Source: Leptospira fletcheri (GTDB lineage: Bacteria > Spirochaetota > Leptospiria > Leptospirales > Leptospiraceae). From it: a DNA stretch of 64,000 nucleotides. Within the stretch, counting starts at the first letter, position 1; every line of letters starts with the position of its first letter. The stretch lies in NCBI RefSeq assembly GCF_004769195.1, contig NZ_RQET01000009.1, positions 248,001-312,000 on the forward strand, in the 5' to 3' direction. Below the pieces are notes generated by a model, which was not told the DNA's origin, did no database searches, and worked only from the letters and a program-made list of their open reading frames with translations. Made by a program: the position numbers and the translations under genes. Positions 1 to 7,886 of this stretch are shown one piece after another.

Positions 1-551
1 TTCCTTTTGCTTTTTAGTTCGCGGCATAGGAACAAGTATACTTTTTGTTTGTTCTTCCGTTAATTCATCAACAACGGCACCGTAAATTTTCGATGTTAAC
101 TGAGCTTGACCAATAGGGGAATTCAAAAAAGCATAAAGATATCCTGAAGTGCATTTTGTTTCATCCGGGATTATTCGCAAAATATGTTCAGAGGCAGCCC
201 ATCCATCCCAATCATCTTCACATAAAGCAATTCTTCCGAATGTCCCAGAACGAGTTACAAGAATCCAGCCTTTCTTGATAATCCACGATTCGACATTTTT
301 ATGGGCGGATTTCGAAACATATTTTATGTCTGCCGGTTGAAAATGAACAATATGACTTCCTTGTAAGAAGGGCAATCCATGTGACTATTTTTCAACATTT
401 CAATAGCATGAACTAACCGAGGGTTAAAATTACTGGCATCAATACGTAAACTTTTATCACTTTTGATTATTTTCGAAGATATCGAAAAATGCTCCACTTG
501 TGAAGAGAATAGTTCAGCTGAAGATAAATTTGCCGGCGTTTTAATTTTCAT
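1..551 (-). pseudogene. Decayed type I restriction-modification specificity subunit (HsdS-like), partial
   Basis: The first reading frame (551 down to 324) encodes an HsdS-like N-terminus including RIDASNFNPRLVHAIEML, then stops. From about 370 down to 1 another minus-strand frame encodes a clear target-recognition-domain continuation: GLPFLQGSHIVHF, then WILVTRSGTFGRIALC, WDGWAASEHILRI and GAVVDELTEEQ. In intact relatives some tens of residues separate the two blocks, so the junction near position 385 looks like an internal deletion that also shifts the frame. The gene starts 1 bp after the stop of the methylase remnant, as in an hsdM-hsdS pair. The 3' end lies outside the window. A functional specificity subunit is very unlikely. 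Family assignment is from recalled consensus motifs. Confidence 0.75.
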
Positions 552-552
552 C

Positions 553-1348
553 TTATACAGTAGTTAACCAATTATGAAAGGCATTGCTCACAATTGGGAT
601 TTCATCATCCAATGTTGGGAATCCGTCATCACCTATAATTTCAAATTCTTCTGGAGTTTTGTAAAATATAGGATTCCCTCGTTTATCACGACCAGCTGTT
701 TTAGGGATCGCCATAAATATTTCATAATCTGGTAATACACCGAGTTCCGCCAATCTTTGATCTTCCTTCGATAGTTTTTGCAATAAAGGCTTCCGCTTTT
801 TGCAAACCTTGATTCGCATATATATAATTATGGCACCTACGAAATGTAGATTTAAGATCAATTGCTGGCACGAGATCTTTAAATATTGGAGGGCGAGGCT
901 CTAAATCACCGTAATAAGGAAGATCTGTAGTTTCAATAATAGAATTATCTTCCATTTTTTGAAAAACATTCTTTTCTGAACCTGCCCACAAGCCATATTT
1001 ACATAAAGATGAGGCCGCCATGTAAGACTTTAACTGTTCAATACCTTCGGTTTTATCCTTTGGTAAAACGTCAGAACGTTTAACTTCTATTATAATAAAA
1101 ATATTTTCCTGTATTTGCTTTGAGCCATGGTTAAAAATTACTATATCAGCTCTTTTTGAACTGACACCCATTTTAATTTTGAATTCAATTGCGATACTGG
1201 ATTTAGAATAGCCATATTCTTCGACTAAGCTCCTTGCCCATCGTTGACGAATATGTTCTTCAGGTCTGTCGGCTCTTAAACTTCCAGTTATATAGCATTT
1301 AATCTTACCAACCGGAACTAAAGGGACTACATTATTTTTATTTGCCAT
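553..1348 (-). pseudogene. Internally deleted type I restriction-modification methylase (HSDR_N + HsdM-like)
   Basis: From 1348 down to about 790 the protein reads as an HSDR_N-type nuclease-fold domain (IIIEVKRSD) followed by the start of an N-6 DNA methylase region (FRRCHNYIYANQGLQKAEAF). The frame then changes. From about 800 down to 553 another frame encodes the typical C-terminus of the same family (KEDQRLAELGVLPDYEIF, GRDKRGNPIFYKTPE, DDEIPIVSNAF). The whole S-adenosylmethionine-binding core with its NPPF/Y motif, several hundred residues in intact relatives, is missing. The two ends are joined out of frame near 780, so no active methyltransferase can be made. The neighbouring specificity gene is decayed in the same way, so the locus has lost function as a unit. 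The start at 1348 gives the best N-terminus. Confidence 0.75.
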
Positions 1349-1614
1349 TGCTACCAGCTTTTAGATTATCAAGCCTTTCACTTGTATTCTATTATTATGT
1401 CAACTAGTCGATATAGTCTGAGGGTTGATTTTCTTGTCAGCTTTTTTCCTTCAAAATTTTGTGAACATCTGCCATAGCTTAGGCCGAGTCAGCCTCAATT
1501 CTATCTATAAAACAGATCCCTTTGAATTTATTTATGCTACCCATCACTTCAGCCTAAATGGACGCAAAGCCAGCCAAGGACAGCTGGCGTCTTAAATGAG
1601 GGGCGCGGCATGGC
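1349..1614. other. Cassette leader between attC 1 and the decayed methylase
   Basis: No gene is seen here. Read on the minus strand away from attC 1, it opens with a sequence also found beside the integrase at 11424-11444 (TCTGCCATGCCGCGCC). A small hairpin follows at 1570-1589 with arms GCCAGC and GCTGGC. The rest is AT-rich leader up to the methylase start at 1348. Any promoter for the remnant would lie here, but I could not place one with confidence. Confidence 0.4.
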
Positions 1615-1769
1615 AGATAACGACCAAGGCTTGACGACGTTTCGCGTGTGCGTAAGCACTTGGCGCGAGACTTGCCACCGCAAGGCGAGTGACAAAGCGA
1701 AATGTGCCGAAGGCCAAGCGAGAGTTGCAAAGCAATCTCGAAGCGCGGCGTCAGAGCCGACAGTTAGGC
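1615..1769 (-). repeat. attC site 1
   Basis: The site runs from AGATAAC (1615-1621) to GTTAGGC (1763-1769), 155 bp. Inner boxes are GGCTTGACGACG at the left and CGTCAGAGCC at the right, with the long-form middle section shared with sites 2 and 4. It separates the toxin-antitoxin cassette (toxin stop at 1783, 13 bp away) from the decayed restriction-modification cassette. The left outer flank carries GCGCGGCATGGCAGATAAC, a longer motif seen beside only two other recombination points in the array. Confidence 0.85.
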
Positions 1770-1782
1770 GATGCGACCACCT

Positions 1783-2058
1783 CTATTTGTAACTATCTTT
1801 TCTTTGATCTATATCAACAAAGATTATTAATAACTCGTTATCTTTAATCAAATAAAATAAACGATATTTACCAATTCGATATCTATAAAGACCATCAAAC
1901 TCGCCTTTCAGCTTTTTGATATTAGGTCCAAAAAATGGATTCTTTTTAAGGATTGGATATACATAATCTGTCAGTTTCTTTTGAAGATGAGAGAATTGCC
2001 TGTCTTTGAGCTTGTTTTGAAATTGTTCCGTCTCTGCTATTTTATATTCAGCGGACAA
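1783..2058 (-). CDS. RelE/ParE superfamily toxin
   Basis: A 91-aa basic protein with the layout of small ribosome-dependent or gyrase-targeting toxins. An N-terminal helical region is followed by a beta core with KKLKGEFDGLYRYRIGKYRL and LIIFVDIDQRKDSYK, which correspond to the conserved strands around the RelE/ParE active site. The start overlaps the end of the upstream antitoxin gene by 11 bp, the usual translational coupling of antitoxin-toxin pairs. The stop is 13 bp from attC 1, so the pair forms one cassette. Such pairs are common in chromosomal integrons and are thought to stabilise the array. Whether it is a RelE-type mRNA interferase or a ParE-type gyrase poison cannot be decided from the sequence alone. 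Confidence 0.8.
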   Translation of the reverse strand: MSAEYKIAETEQFQNKLKDRQFSHLQKKLTDYVYPILKKNPFFGPNIKKLKGEFDGLYRYRIGKYRLFYLIKDNELLIIFVDIDQRKDSYK

Positions 2059-2317
2059 CTTTATACTTTCCTTGAGCTGCTTCTTTAAGACCTTTTTTCA
2101 AAGAAGAAACTAGCTGCTTATTTGAAAGGATTTCCTCCATTTCTTCATCTGAAGCATAAAACTCATTTGTAAGATATTGAATGGCAGCATTTTCAACAAA
2201 ATTTGAAATAGTACGTCTTTCACCTTCAGCTGCTTTCTTAAATATATCATAAATCGGATCTTCAATGCGCAATGTGATTGTCTTAGACATATTCATTAAA
2301 CCTGCATTTTTATTCAA
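2048..2317 (-). CDS. Ribbon-helix-helix antitoxin of the RelE/ParE-type pair
   Basis: 89 aa. The sequence KTITLRIEDPIYDIFKKAAE followed by RRTISNFVENAAIQYL is a ribbon-helix-helix DNA-binding fold (beta strand then two helices, residues about 12-50). The acidic C-terminal half would wrap the toxin. It is first in the pair and its last codons overlap the toxin start. A second methionine at residue 10 (MSKTITLRIED) is a plausible real start. The leader to attC 2 is about 100 bp, enough for the pair's own autoregulated promoter. The role is inferred from fold and context. Confidence 0.8.
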   Translation of the reverse strand: MNKNAGLMNMSKTITLRIEDPIYDIFKKAAEGERRTISNFVENAAIQYLTNEFYASDEEMEEILSNKQLVSSLKKGLKEAAQGKYKVVR

Positions 2318-2417
2318 AATATAGCATTATAATTCAAATGTCAAATTACTTTTTGTAACCTTTTCGGGCAAAAATCTTGTCCTTTTTAGTTTTACAAAAG
2401 AATTTGGCGGTCGTTTC

Positions 2418-2571
2418 GCCTAACGACCAAGGCTTGACGACGTTTCGCGAGTCCGTAAGGACTTGGCGCGAGGCTTGCCCTGCAAGACGAGTGACAAAGC
2501 AAAATGTGCCGAAGGCCAAGCGAGAGTTGCAAAGCAATCTCGAAGCGAAGCGTCAGAGCCGATAGTTAGGC
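2418..2571 (-). repeat. attC site 2
   Basis: The site runs from GCCTAAC (2418-2424) to GTTAGGC (2565-2571), 154 bp. Its ends fit the RYYYAAC and GTTRRRY consensus exactly. The interior is a chain of small nested hairpins (for example AGTCCGTAAGGACT and TTGCCCTGCAA) giving the extended single-strand fold expected of attC. It separates the RelE/ParE-type cassette from the BrnT/BrnA cassette. Confidence 0.88.
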
Positions 2572-2625
2572 GACGGCTCTGCATCTAATACTGTAAAATT
2601 AAGCCATGGATGGCGTCACAAAGAC

Positions 2626-2880
2626 TTATTTATGAGCATAATGCTCTGTATATAAATCCAAAACCCTTTTAATCATAGTTTGATAAGGTACACCAGATCG
2701 CTTAGATTCCTCTTTAAAAAATGAAATACTTTTTTTACTTAAGATTATCGTTACTCTAGAATTATCTTCTTTCAAAATAAGTTTATTCGGAGGAGGAAGA
2801 AAATCCTCAACAACCTTAGAAGATTTAATTGAAGATGATATAGATGCTGGCGCATCACTGTATTTTATTTTCTTTTTCAT
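2626..2880 (-). CDS. brnA: BrnA-type antitoxin
   Basis: 84 aa from the internal start at 2880 (MKKKIKYSDAP). This start fits the family better than the longer frame beginning at 2934, whose extra residues lie over the end of the toxin gene. The sequence RVTIILSKKSISFFKEESK followed by PYQTMIKRVLDLYTEHY is the ribbon-helix-helix region typical of BrnA, which represses its own operon and neutralises BrnT. It overlaps the 3' end of the toxin reading frame and lies downstream of it, the usual BrnT-BrnA order. The stop is 55 bp from attC 2. It appears intact although its partner toxin is frameshifted. Confidence 0.75.
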   Translation of the reverse strand: MKKKIKYSDAPASISSSIKSSKVVEDFLPPPNKLILKEDNSRVTIILSKKSISFFKEESKRSGVPYQTMIKRVLDLYTEHYAHK

Positions 2881-3137
2881 AAACTTTCTTACCTTGCCTC
2901 CAATAACCTGCCCCAAAGATTCTGATTTTACCATTTCTAGCAGTAAATCTTACCGTTGATACATTCGAATCAATTAGGCCAAAGCAGTAATATCTTTTTT
3001 TCAGATTCAGAAGAATGCGTAACATCTAGTGTAATAACCCTATTCGGATCCAAGAATGCTCTTTGAGCTTCAAAGAAATCAATTCCATGCTTCCGCAAAT
3101 TTTCGTCATTCTTTGCAGAATCCCATTCAAACTCCAT
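2855..3137 (-). pseudogene. brnT: BrnT-type toxin, broken by a single-base frameshift
   Basis: The frame from 3137 gives MEFEWDSAKNDENLRKHGI, then FFEAQRAFLDPNRV and SSESEKKILL, the N-terminal two thirds of BrnT ribonuclease toxins. It then ends early at 2970. One base out of frame, from about 2985 down to 2855, the sequence continues with GLIDSNVSTVRFTARNGKIR and IFGAGYWRQGKKVYEKEN, an excellent BrnT C-terminus. The shift maps to a short T run (CTTTGG on the minus strand, near 2984) and looks like one inserted base. Unless corrected by slippage or a sequencing error, the toxin lacks its C-terminal core strands. The methionine at 3137 is chosen over the one at 3173 because the family begins there. 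Confidence 0.75.
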
Positions 3138-3283
3138 CTGGCTATAATATAAGCATTGGTGAATCTTTGTCAATACATATAATTATGCATATTCATATGT
3201 GTATTTTGATTTTCAGAACCATATTTTATAACGCGGGCATGGAAGCCCGCAACACTTGAAAAGAATACTGTGCAGAGCTGTTC

Positions 3284-3425
3284 GCCTAACGACCAAGGCT
3301 TGACGACGTTTTGTGACGGCGCGAGTTTGCGCATGCAAACGAAGTGACGGAAACAAAATGTGCCGAAGGCCAAGCGAGAGTCGCGTAGCGATCTCAAAGC
3401 GAAGCGTCAGAGCCGTAAGTTAGAC
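3284..3425 (-). repeat. attC site 3
   Basis: The site runs from GCCTAAC (3284-3290) to GTTAGAC (3419-3425), 142 bp. The outer and L-like boxes match the other sites, but the middle is of a second type (GACGTTTTGTGACGG and its partner GTGACGGAAACAAAATG) shared only with site 6. It separates the BrnT/BrnA cassette from the HEPN-like cassette. Confidence 0.88.
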
Positions 3426-3436
3426 GACGTGCAAAA

Positions 3437-4678
3437 CTAATTGAATATAATTACTTGTTCCGAAATTCTTTGAATAAGCGGAACCCACGGACGTAATTTT
3501 AAATTATTCTTTGTACCAGGTGCTATAATTAAGCCTAGACGACTTTCTCGACCATGAACTAATGCATTTCTAATTTTCCTTAAAGTATCTGGAACCTTAG
3601 GAATCCAAGTCGATTTAAATGCCTCAATTGTTGTATTACTTGAAATCAGTGGAGACAATCTAAATCCCCCATCGAATTCAGTTGGATTAGAAAAGAAATC
3701 GATATTCTCTTGAATTTCTTTCCAAATTATTTCAGGATCAGTAAAGGTTTCTACAACCTTGTTTATCTTTGCTTCATCATTTTGCTTAATGTCAGTTATC
3801 GCATCTAATATATTTCTGCATATTTCCTCCGTCTTAGATAATAAAACAGGGGATTTAAGTAGCATCGTCACCTTTCTTTTAACATCCTCTTCTAAAAAAT
3901 AAAACGCGGCGTATTCCAAAATTTGATACGAATAGAGATACTTAAGTCGAATGCCTGATTCTCGGGCAGATAAGGCTAAATCAATTAGAAATGGGTCTTT
4001 GCTTTGTGCTTGTATCCTACTTGGAAATCTTTGATCGATTAATTGAAGTTGTGGATTCGGTTTCCCCGAATTATCGCGATCAGGATGGATAATTATATTT
4101 GGAGCCTTTCTATCATAATAAGACATATAAAAGTTTAGATGTTTAGCAAGTGAAACAAGCTTTTGCTCATCATACACTTCTATGCCTTCTATAAAAAAGG
4201 AAATCGGTTTTAAATTCTCGAAATCAGGTGATGGAAATGGAGGTTCAATATTCTCAGTCGATGAAAGTGATTGAGTATACGCATTTAGTAAAAATAAATT
4301 TCGATATCCAAGATTTGTTTCCTTGCCAGATGGCCTAAATACATTAGCGACCAAAAGGAGTCTATCACTAGAATCTTTATATGAGCATTTATAAGTTACG
4401 GAGTCGAATATAAATTCAAAATTGTCATCTTCAAAATTTGCATCTTTGCTCTGCAATGTATAGATAAATTCTAAGCATTTTAAGTCAGAATGATACAAAG
4501 CGGTAAATTTGTATGGGAGCACCAAGTTATTTAAGCAATCGTAGATCTCTTGCTTTTCTTGAATATATAAGTGGATAGATTCATCATCCCATGGAGATTC
4601 AACAATCCATTGTTCATTTTCTTTCTTTAATGAAGATTGTGAATTATTTCTTAAAAATGTTCCTAATTCATTTTCCAT
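3437..4678 (-). CDS. Large unknown cassette protein with a C-terminal HEPN-like RNase motif
   Basis: 413 aa, no signal peptide or membrane segment. Most of the protein is unfamiliar. Near the C-terminus, residues 370-375 read RNALVH, within TLRKIRNALVHGRES. This fits the Rx4-6H motif of HEPN ribonucleases and resembles the end of ApeA/abortive-infection-type proteins. HEPN proteins cut RNA in many toxin-antitoxin and antiphage systems, so a defence role is reasonable but unproven. The gene is a single-gene cassette: 25 bp from attC 4 at its start and 11 bp from attC 3 at its end. No separate antitoxin is present, so the large N-terminal region would have to act as sensor or inhibitor. Low-complexity AT-rich codon use differs from the chromosomal genes to the right. 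Confidence 0.65.
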   Translation of the reverse strand: MENELGTFLRNNSQSSLKKENEQWIVESPWDDESIHLYIQEKQEIYDCLNNLVLPYKFTALYHSDLKCLEFIYTLQSKDANFEDDNFEFIFDSVTYKCSYKDSSDRLLLVANVFRPSGKETNLGYRNLFLLNAYTQSLSSTENIEPPFPSPDFENLKPISFFIEGIEVYDEQKLVSLAKHLNFYMSYYDRKAPNIIIHPDRDNSGKPNPQLQLIDQRFPSRIQAQSKDPFLIDLALSARESGIRLKYLYSYQILEYAAFYFLEEDVKRKVTMLLKSPVLLSKTEEICRNILDAITDIKQNDEAKINKVVETFTDPEIIWKEIQENIDFFSNPTEFDGGFRLSPLISSNTTIEAFKSTWIPKVPDTLRKIRNALVHGRESRLGLIIAPGTKNNLKLRPWVPLIQRISEQVIIFN

Positions 4679-4703
4679 TTTGAATCCTTATTTTTTGCAT
4701 GTC

Positions 4704-4857
4704 GCCTAACGACCAAGGCTTGACGACGTTTCGCAGGTCCGTAAGGACTTGGCATGAGACTTGCCCTGCAAGACGAGTGACAAAGCGAAATGTGCCGAAG
4801 CCCAAGCGAAGGTTGCGAAGCAATCCTGAAGCGCTGCGTCAGAGCCGATAGTTAAGC
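4704..4857 (-). repeat. attC site 4
   Basis: The site runs from GCCTAAC (4704-4710) to GTTAAGC (4851-4857), 154 bp, of the same long type as sites 1 and 2. The right arm differs slightly from site 2 (GAAGGTTGCGAAGCAATCCTGAAGCGCTGCG) while keeping the stem pairing. It lies only 4 bp beyond the stop of the AlbA_2 gene and 25 bp before the start of the HEPN-like gene. Confidence 0.88.
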
Positions 4858-4861
4858 GTAG

Positions 4862-6148
4862 TCACCCATTATTTAACAGTTGACTGACAAACCTTTTGTT
4901 ATCTTCGGAAACGATAGTTCTTATTTGAAAAATTATTAGAGCCTTTTCATATCCTCTATTTATAATATCCAATGAATCTGTCTGAAGATTGCTCCTAAAG
5001 AATGTATCGTTAATTAATTCAATTTGATATTCAGAGCAAGGCTCGCCATAAGACATTCGATTTACTAATGAGTAAATACGTTTTTTCAAAAGATTTTCTA
5101 CCTTAAGATAAACCTTTACCTTTCCGCTACTGAATATCGTTGATAAATTGAATGCGAACTGCAATGAATTTGACATAGTCCGGATGAGATCATCTACAAA
5201 CAACGGGCGGTTCGGAGGATTAGGGTAAGGAAACTGAGGACTTTCATCTAAATATTCAGTCCAAGGAATAAAATGATAAATAAAATAGCCTTTTTTATGA
5301 AATATCCATTTTCGAAACTGGGTATCTAAATAAAGAAAATCGTAAGATTGTTTAATTGAATTCCTTTCTTGATAGTAAATCGGAAAATTATTGAATGTGT
5401 CATTAATAACAGTGCTATTTAAGATTTCATAAAGGTCACTTGATTTTTCAAATTGCTGTTCTGCTTCAGGAAAATAAATTTCCAAAGAATACTTACAGTG
5501 ATTAGGGAAATCTTTATGCAAAGTACTCCTAAAATTAACTTCATTACTGCTGATAGAATGATAGATTTCATTCAGTATCGTCTCTTTAACTTCAACTATT
5601 TCATTTTTTCCGTTAAAAATCCTTTCGATATCAGCAAGCAAAAGGCCAGACCTCTTTATTACACTTCGATTAATGATACTTCTCATTTCTTCGACAGTTC
5701 TAATTTTTCGAGTCTGTCTGCCTTCCGTGCGAATTAATATATCGCCAGTGTTAGCTAAAGGCTTCCCTTTTTGATCTTGAAGATCTTTTTTTACAATTAT
5801 TGGTTCACTTGAAAACTCTTGGACTTTAATGCACAAGACGAACTTATTATCTATTTCAATAAGATAAGGTGTTATGCTTGGCAGAGTAGAAAGTCTCTCC
5901 TCCAAATATAAGGATAACTTCGTAATTTCCCAAGTTTCAATAATTTCCTTTGTCAATACTCCATCAATTTCTCTTTTATCATCGACAATCCCTATCAAAA
6001 TATGTCCGCCACCGTTTGAATTAGCCATACTAGCAATCGACATTGCTATATGTGCACGAAAGTCACCTTCAAATTTGGAAGATTGCTTGAACTCAACGTT
6101 CAAAAGTTCTCCCGCTTCAAGTAGAGATATTAAGTCATTTTTATTCAT
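4862..6148 (-). CDS. AlbA_2 (Schlafen-like) domain protein
   Basis: 428 aa from the start at 6148 (MNKNDLISLLEAGELLNVEF), which lies 20 bp from attC 5. A longer frame reads into the recombination site and is rejected. Residues about 1-170 carry the AlbA_2 pattern: EFKQS, IASMANSNGGGHILIGIVDD, then TGDILIRTEGRQTRKI. The domain is found in Schlafen-type nucleases and in regulators, and often in phage-defence proteins. The remaining 260 residues are unfamiliar and may be an effector or sensor part. This is a single-gene cassette with its stop 4 bp from attC 4. Nucleic-acid binding or nuclease activity is inferred from the domain; target and trigger are unknown. Confidence 0.75.
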   Translation of the reverse strand: MNKNDLISLLEAGELLNVEFKQSSKFEGDFRAHIAMSIASMANSNGGGHILIGIVDDKREIDGVLTKEIIETWEITKLSLYLEERLSTLPSITPYLIEIDNKFVLCIKVQEFSSEPIIVKKDLQDQKGKPLANTGDILIRTEGRQTRKIRTVEEMRSIINRSVIKRSGLLLADIERIFNGKNEIVEVKETILNEIYHSISSNEVNFRSTLHKDFPNHCKYSLEIYFPEAEQQFEKSSDLYEILNSTVINDTFNNFPIYYQERNSIKQSYDFLYLDTQFRKWIFHKKGYFIYHFIPWTEYLDESPQFPYPNPPNRPLFVDDLIRTMSNSLQFAFNLSTIFSSGKVKVYLKVENLLKKRIYSLVNRMSYGEPCSEYQIELINDTFFRSNLQTDSLDIINRGYEKALIIFQIRTIVSEDNKRFVSQLLNNG

Positions 6149-6168
6149 AAGTATTTTTGGGTGATTGC

Positions 6169-6269
6169 GCCTAACGACCAAGGCTTGACGACGTTTCGTG
6201 AGTGCGAAGCACTTGGCGCGAGGGTTGCGTAGCAATCCCGAAGCGCTGCGTCAGAGCCGAAAGTTATAC
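6169..6269 (-). repeat. attC site 5 (short form)
   Basis: The site runs from GCCTAAC (6169-6175) to GTTATAC (6263-6269), 101 bp. It keeps both outer cores and both L-like boxes but lacks about 50 bp of the middle hairpins present in sites 1, 2 and 4. The remaining spacer still folds (AGTGCGAAGCACT and GGGTTGCGTAGCAATCCC). It separates the AlbA_2 cassette from the unknown 181-aa cassette. Confidence 0.87.
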
Positions 6270-6297
6270 GCCGGTTTAGAAATATTAAAATAAATTC

Positions 6298-6843
6298 TTA
6301 CGCGCCTAATGGATTATCAGATCGTTTAACCCTTTCAAACGCTAACATTGATTCGAATAAGTCATCTGGTTTTTCTTTTCTAATTTCGACATAAGAAACA
6401 TACCCGATTGTATCCACACCTCGGTCGAAGAAAATTCCCGCACCCTTTTCTTTTAGATTGTTTTCTTGAGTTTCCGAAATTTCGAATCTAATTGTTTCAA
6501 GCAGATAGCCTTTATTTTCGCCAACAATCATTGCATACACATTTAATTTATAATTGCCTGCAAGAAGATAGAATCTTGATCCATCCTTAGGAAGCAAAAA
6601 GTGATGATTTAAAACTACCCCGTTCTGTCCTACAAAAAGACCGCTACCGCGTGACAGATTATCTTTTTCGCCGTGGACCCAGATATTGAAATTTTGGGAA
6701 GTTTCTCCTCTTTGCAATTTTACATACATGTTTTCTATCAATCTTCCCTTATTGCTAGTACAATAAATTAAAGATTTGAGATAAACCTTAAGATCATCGT
6801 TTGACCCATCCGGTCCCAAAAAGAAAAGACTCGGGGCTGTCAT
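6298..6843 (-). CDS. Unknown cassette protein, 181 aa
   Basis: I do not recognise this protein. It has no signal peptide, no membrane segment and no obvious catalytic motif, and appears rich in beta strands. Segments such as VLNHHFLLPKDGSRFYLLAG and LNVYAMIVGENKGYLLETI suggest a beta-sandwich. It starts MTAPSLFFLGPDGSNDD and forms a single-gene cassette, with its stop 28 bp from attC 5 and a 144-bp leader from attC 6. The leader contains a short AT-rich stretch that could hold a promoter. Being a complete frame at the right distance from both sites supports that it is a real gene. Confidence 0.65.
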   Translation of the reverse strand: MTAPSLFFLGPDGSNDDLKVYLKSLIYCTSNKGRLIENMYVKLQRGETSQNFNIWVHGEKDNLSRGSGLFVGQNGVVLNHHFLLPKDGSRFYLLAGNYKLNVYAMIVGENKGYLLETIRFEISETQENNLKEKGAGIFFDRGVDTIGYVSYVEIRKEKPDDLFESMLAFERVKRSDNPLGA

Positions 6844-6987
6844 TTTAATTTTGCCTTTTCAGAATAGGGTCAGCCAAGCCGTTGTTGACGAAATTATCAA
6901 AGATAAGAACGAAAAGAAGAGAGAAATAACTTTGTCACTTTCCATTTGTTAATATTCTCCAACTAATATTTGATTTTCTAAACTTGC

Positions 6988-7126
6988 GTATAACGACCAA
7001 GGCTTGACGACGTTTTGTGACGGCACGAGCTTGCTTTGCAAGCGAAGTGACGGAAACAAAATGTGGCGTAGCCCTAGCGAGAGTGTGAAGCATCTCGAAG
7101 CGCCGCGTCAGAGCCGTAAGTTATAC
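6988..7126 (-). repeat. attC site 6
   Basis: The site runs from GTATAAC (6988-6994) to GTTATAC (7120-7126), 139 bp. Its core ends are exact reverse complements. The interior is of the same type as site 3 (GACGTTTTGTGACGG), with a compensated hairpin GAGCTTGCTTTGCAAGC. It separates the unknown 181-aa cassette from the GH25 cassette. Confidence 0.88.
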
Positions 7127-7141
7127 GCTGAGGCGGCTGAA

Positions 7142-7864
7142 TTATCTTAAATTAGTAAATTTAGTTAGAGTATCTAAATTTCCATTTAAAACATTTAAAT
7201 CAACAGGGCCATCAATTCCATTAATCCTAGCGGTACTTTTATACTGCCAAATTACCCAGTCAATGGAGGAAAAAGTATTCGGATGCATAAAGATGTTTCG
7301 AATCCAAATAGGATGATTAAAGAAATTACCCTCAAGGTATTTTTCAATGAATTCATTAGTTAAATAAAGAATTGTTTTCGTATTATAGTAAGTATCAATT
7401 ATAGAAAGGAAAATAGAAATCTCATTCTGAACATTTTCAATAGGCGGTCTATCTTTGCAATTTCCAACAAATTCAAGATCAACTACTGGAGGCAAAGAAT
7501 CTACGAGCTTTGGAACAGTTTGAATGAAATTTTCTGCTTGCTCGGATCCTGTTCTACACAGTGTGAAGAAATGATAAGCCCCAACTTTGAAGCCATGCTT
7601 TTTGGATTCACTCCAATTTTCCAAAAAGGATTTATCTTTAAAATCCCCTCCTTCCGTAGATTTGATGTAAACGAAAGAAATGTCCTTCTTAGAAACTAAA
7701 GCCCAATCAATTTTCCCCTGATGATTTGAAACATCGATACCCCTAATAGGATATTTATCTTCTGATGGATAAACAAACCATACTAAACCTAGATCAAGAG
7801 CTTTATATAAAAAGAAAGCAACGATACCACAAACTACTATTAGAATAGTGATTTTTTTAATCAT
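7142..7864 (-). CDS. Membrane-anchored GH25 family muramidase (lysozyme)
   Basis: 240 aa. Residues about 4-25 form one hydrophobic segment (ITILIVVCGIVAFFLYKAL), an uncleaved anchor or signal. Then comes a GH25 catalytic domain: RGIDVSNHQGKIDWA near the start of the barrel, FVYIKSTEGGDFKD, GFKVGAYHFF, the acidic pair in PPVVDLEF, and WVIWQYKSTARINGIDGPVD near the end. GH25 enzymes cleave the N-acetylmuramic acid to N-acetylglucosamine bond of peptidoglycan, so the protein should act in the periplasm. It is a single-gene cassette, 22 bp after attC 7 and 15 bp before attC 6. Wall remodelling, inter-bacterial attack or a phage-derived lysin are all possible. Confidence 0.85.
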   Translation of the reverse strand: MIKKITILIVVCGIVAFFLYKALDLGLVWFVYPSEDKYPIRGIDVSNHQGKIDWALVSKKDISFVYIKSTEGGDFKDKSFLENWSESKKHGFKVGAYHFFTLCRTGSEQAENFIQTVPKLVDSLPPVVDLEFVGNCKDRPPIENVQNEISIFLSIIDTYYNTKTILYLTNEFIEKYLEGNFFNHPIWIRNIFMHPNTFSSIDWVIWQYKSTARINGIDGPVDLNVLNGNLDTLTKFTNLR

Positions 7865-7886
7865 AATTTAATTTTGCCGCCTTTGC

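Noticed and set aside
1610..1792. Open frame on the plus strand across attC site 1
   Set aside because: It lies entirely on the recombination site and its flank. Similar frames occur over other attC copies and reflect the repeat, not a gene.
1570..1800. Insertion sequence or transposon end at the repeats
   Set aside because: No transposase and no target-site duplication were seen. Repeat ends carry TAAC and GTTA cores with internal boxes, which fits attC better than inverted terminal repeats.
2346..2565. Open frames on both strands over attC site 2
   Set aside because: They are produced by the palindromic site; there is no ribosome-binding site and no protein-like composition.
3170..3397. 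75-aa minus-strand frame over attC site 3
   Set aside because: Most of it is repeat sequence shared with other sites; the real cassette genes end and start outside it.
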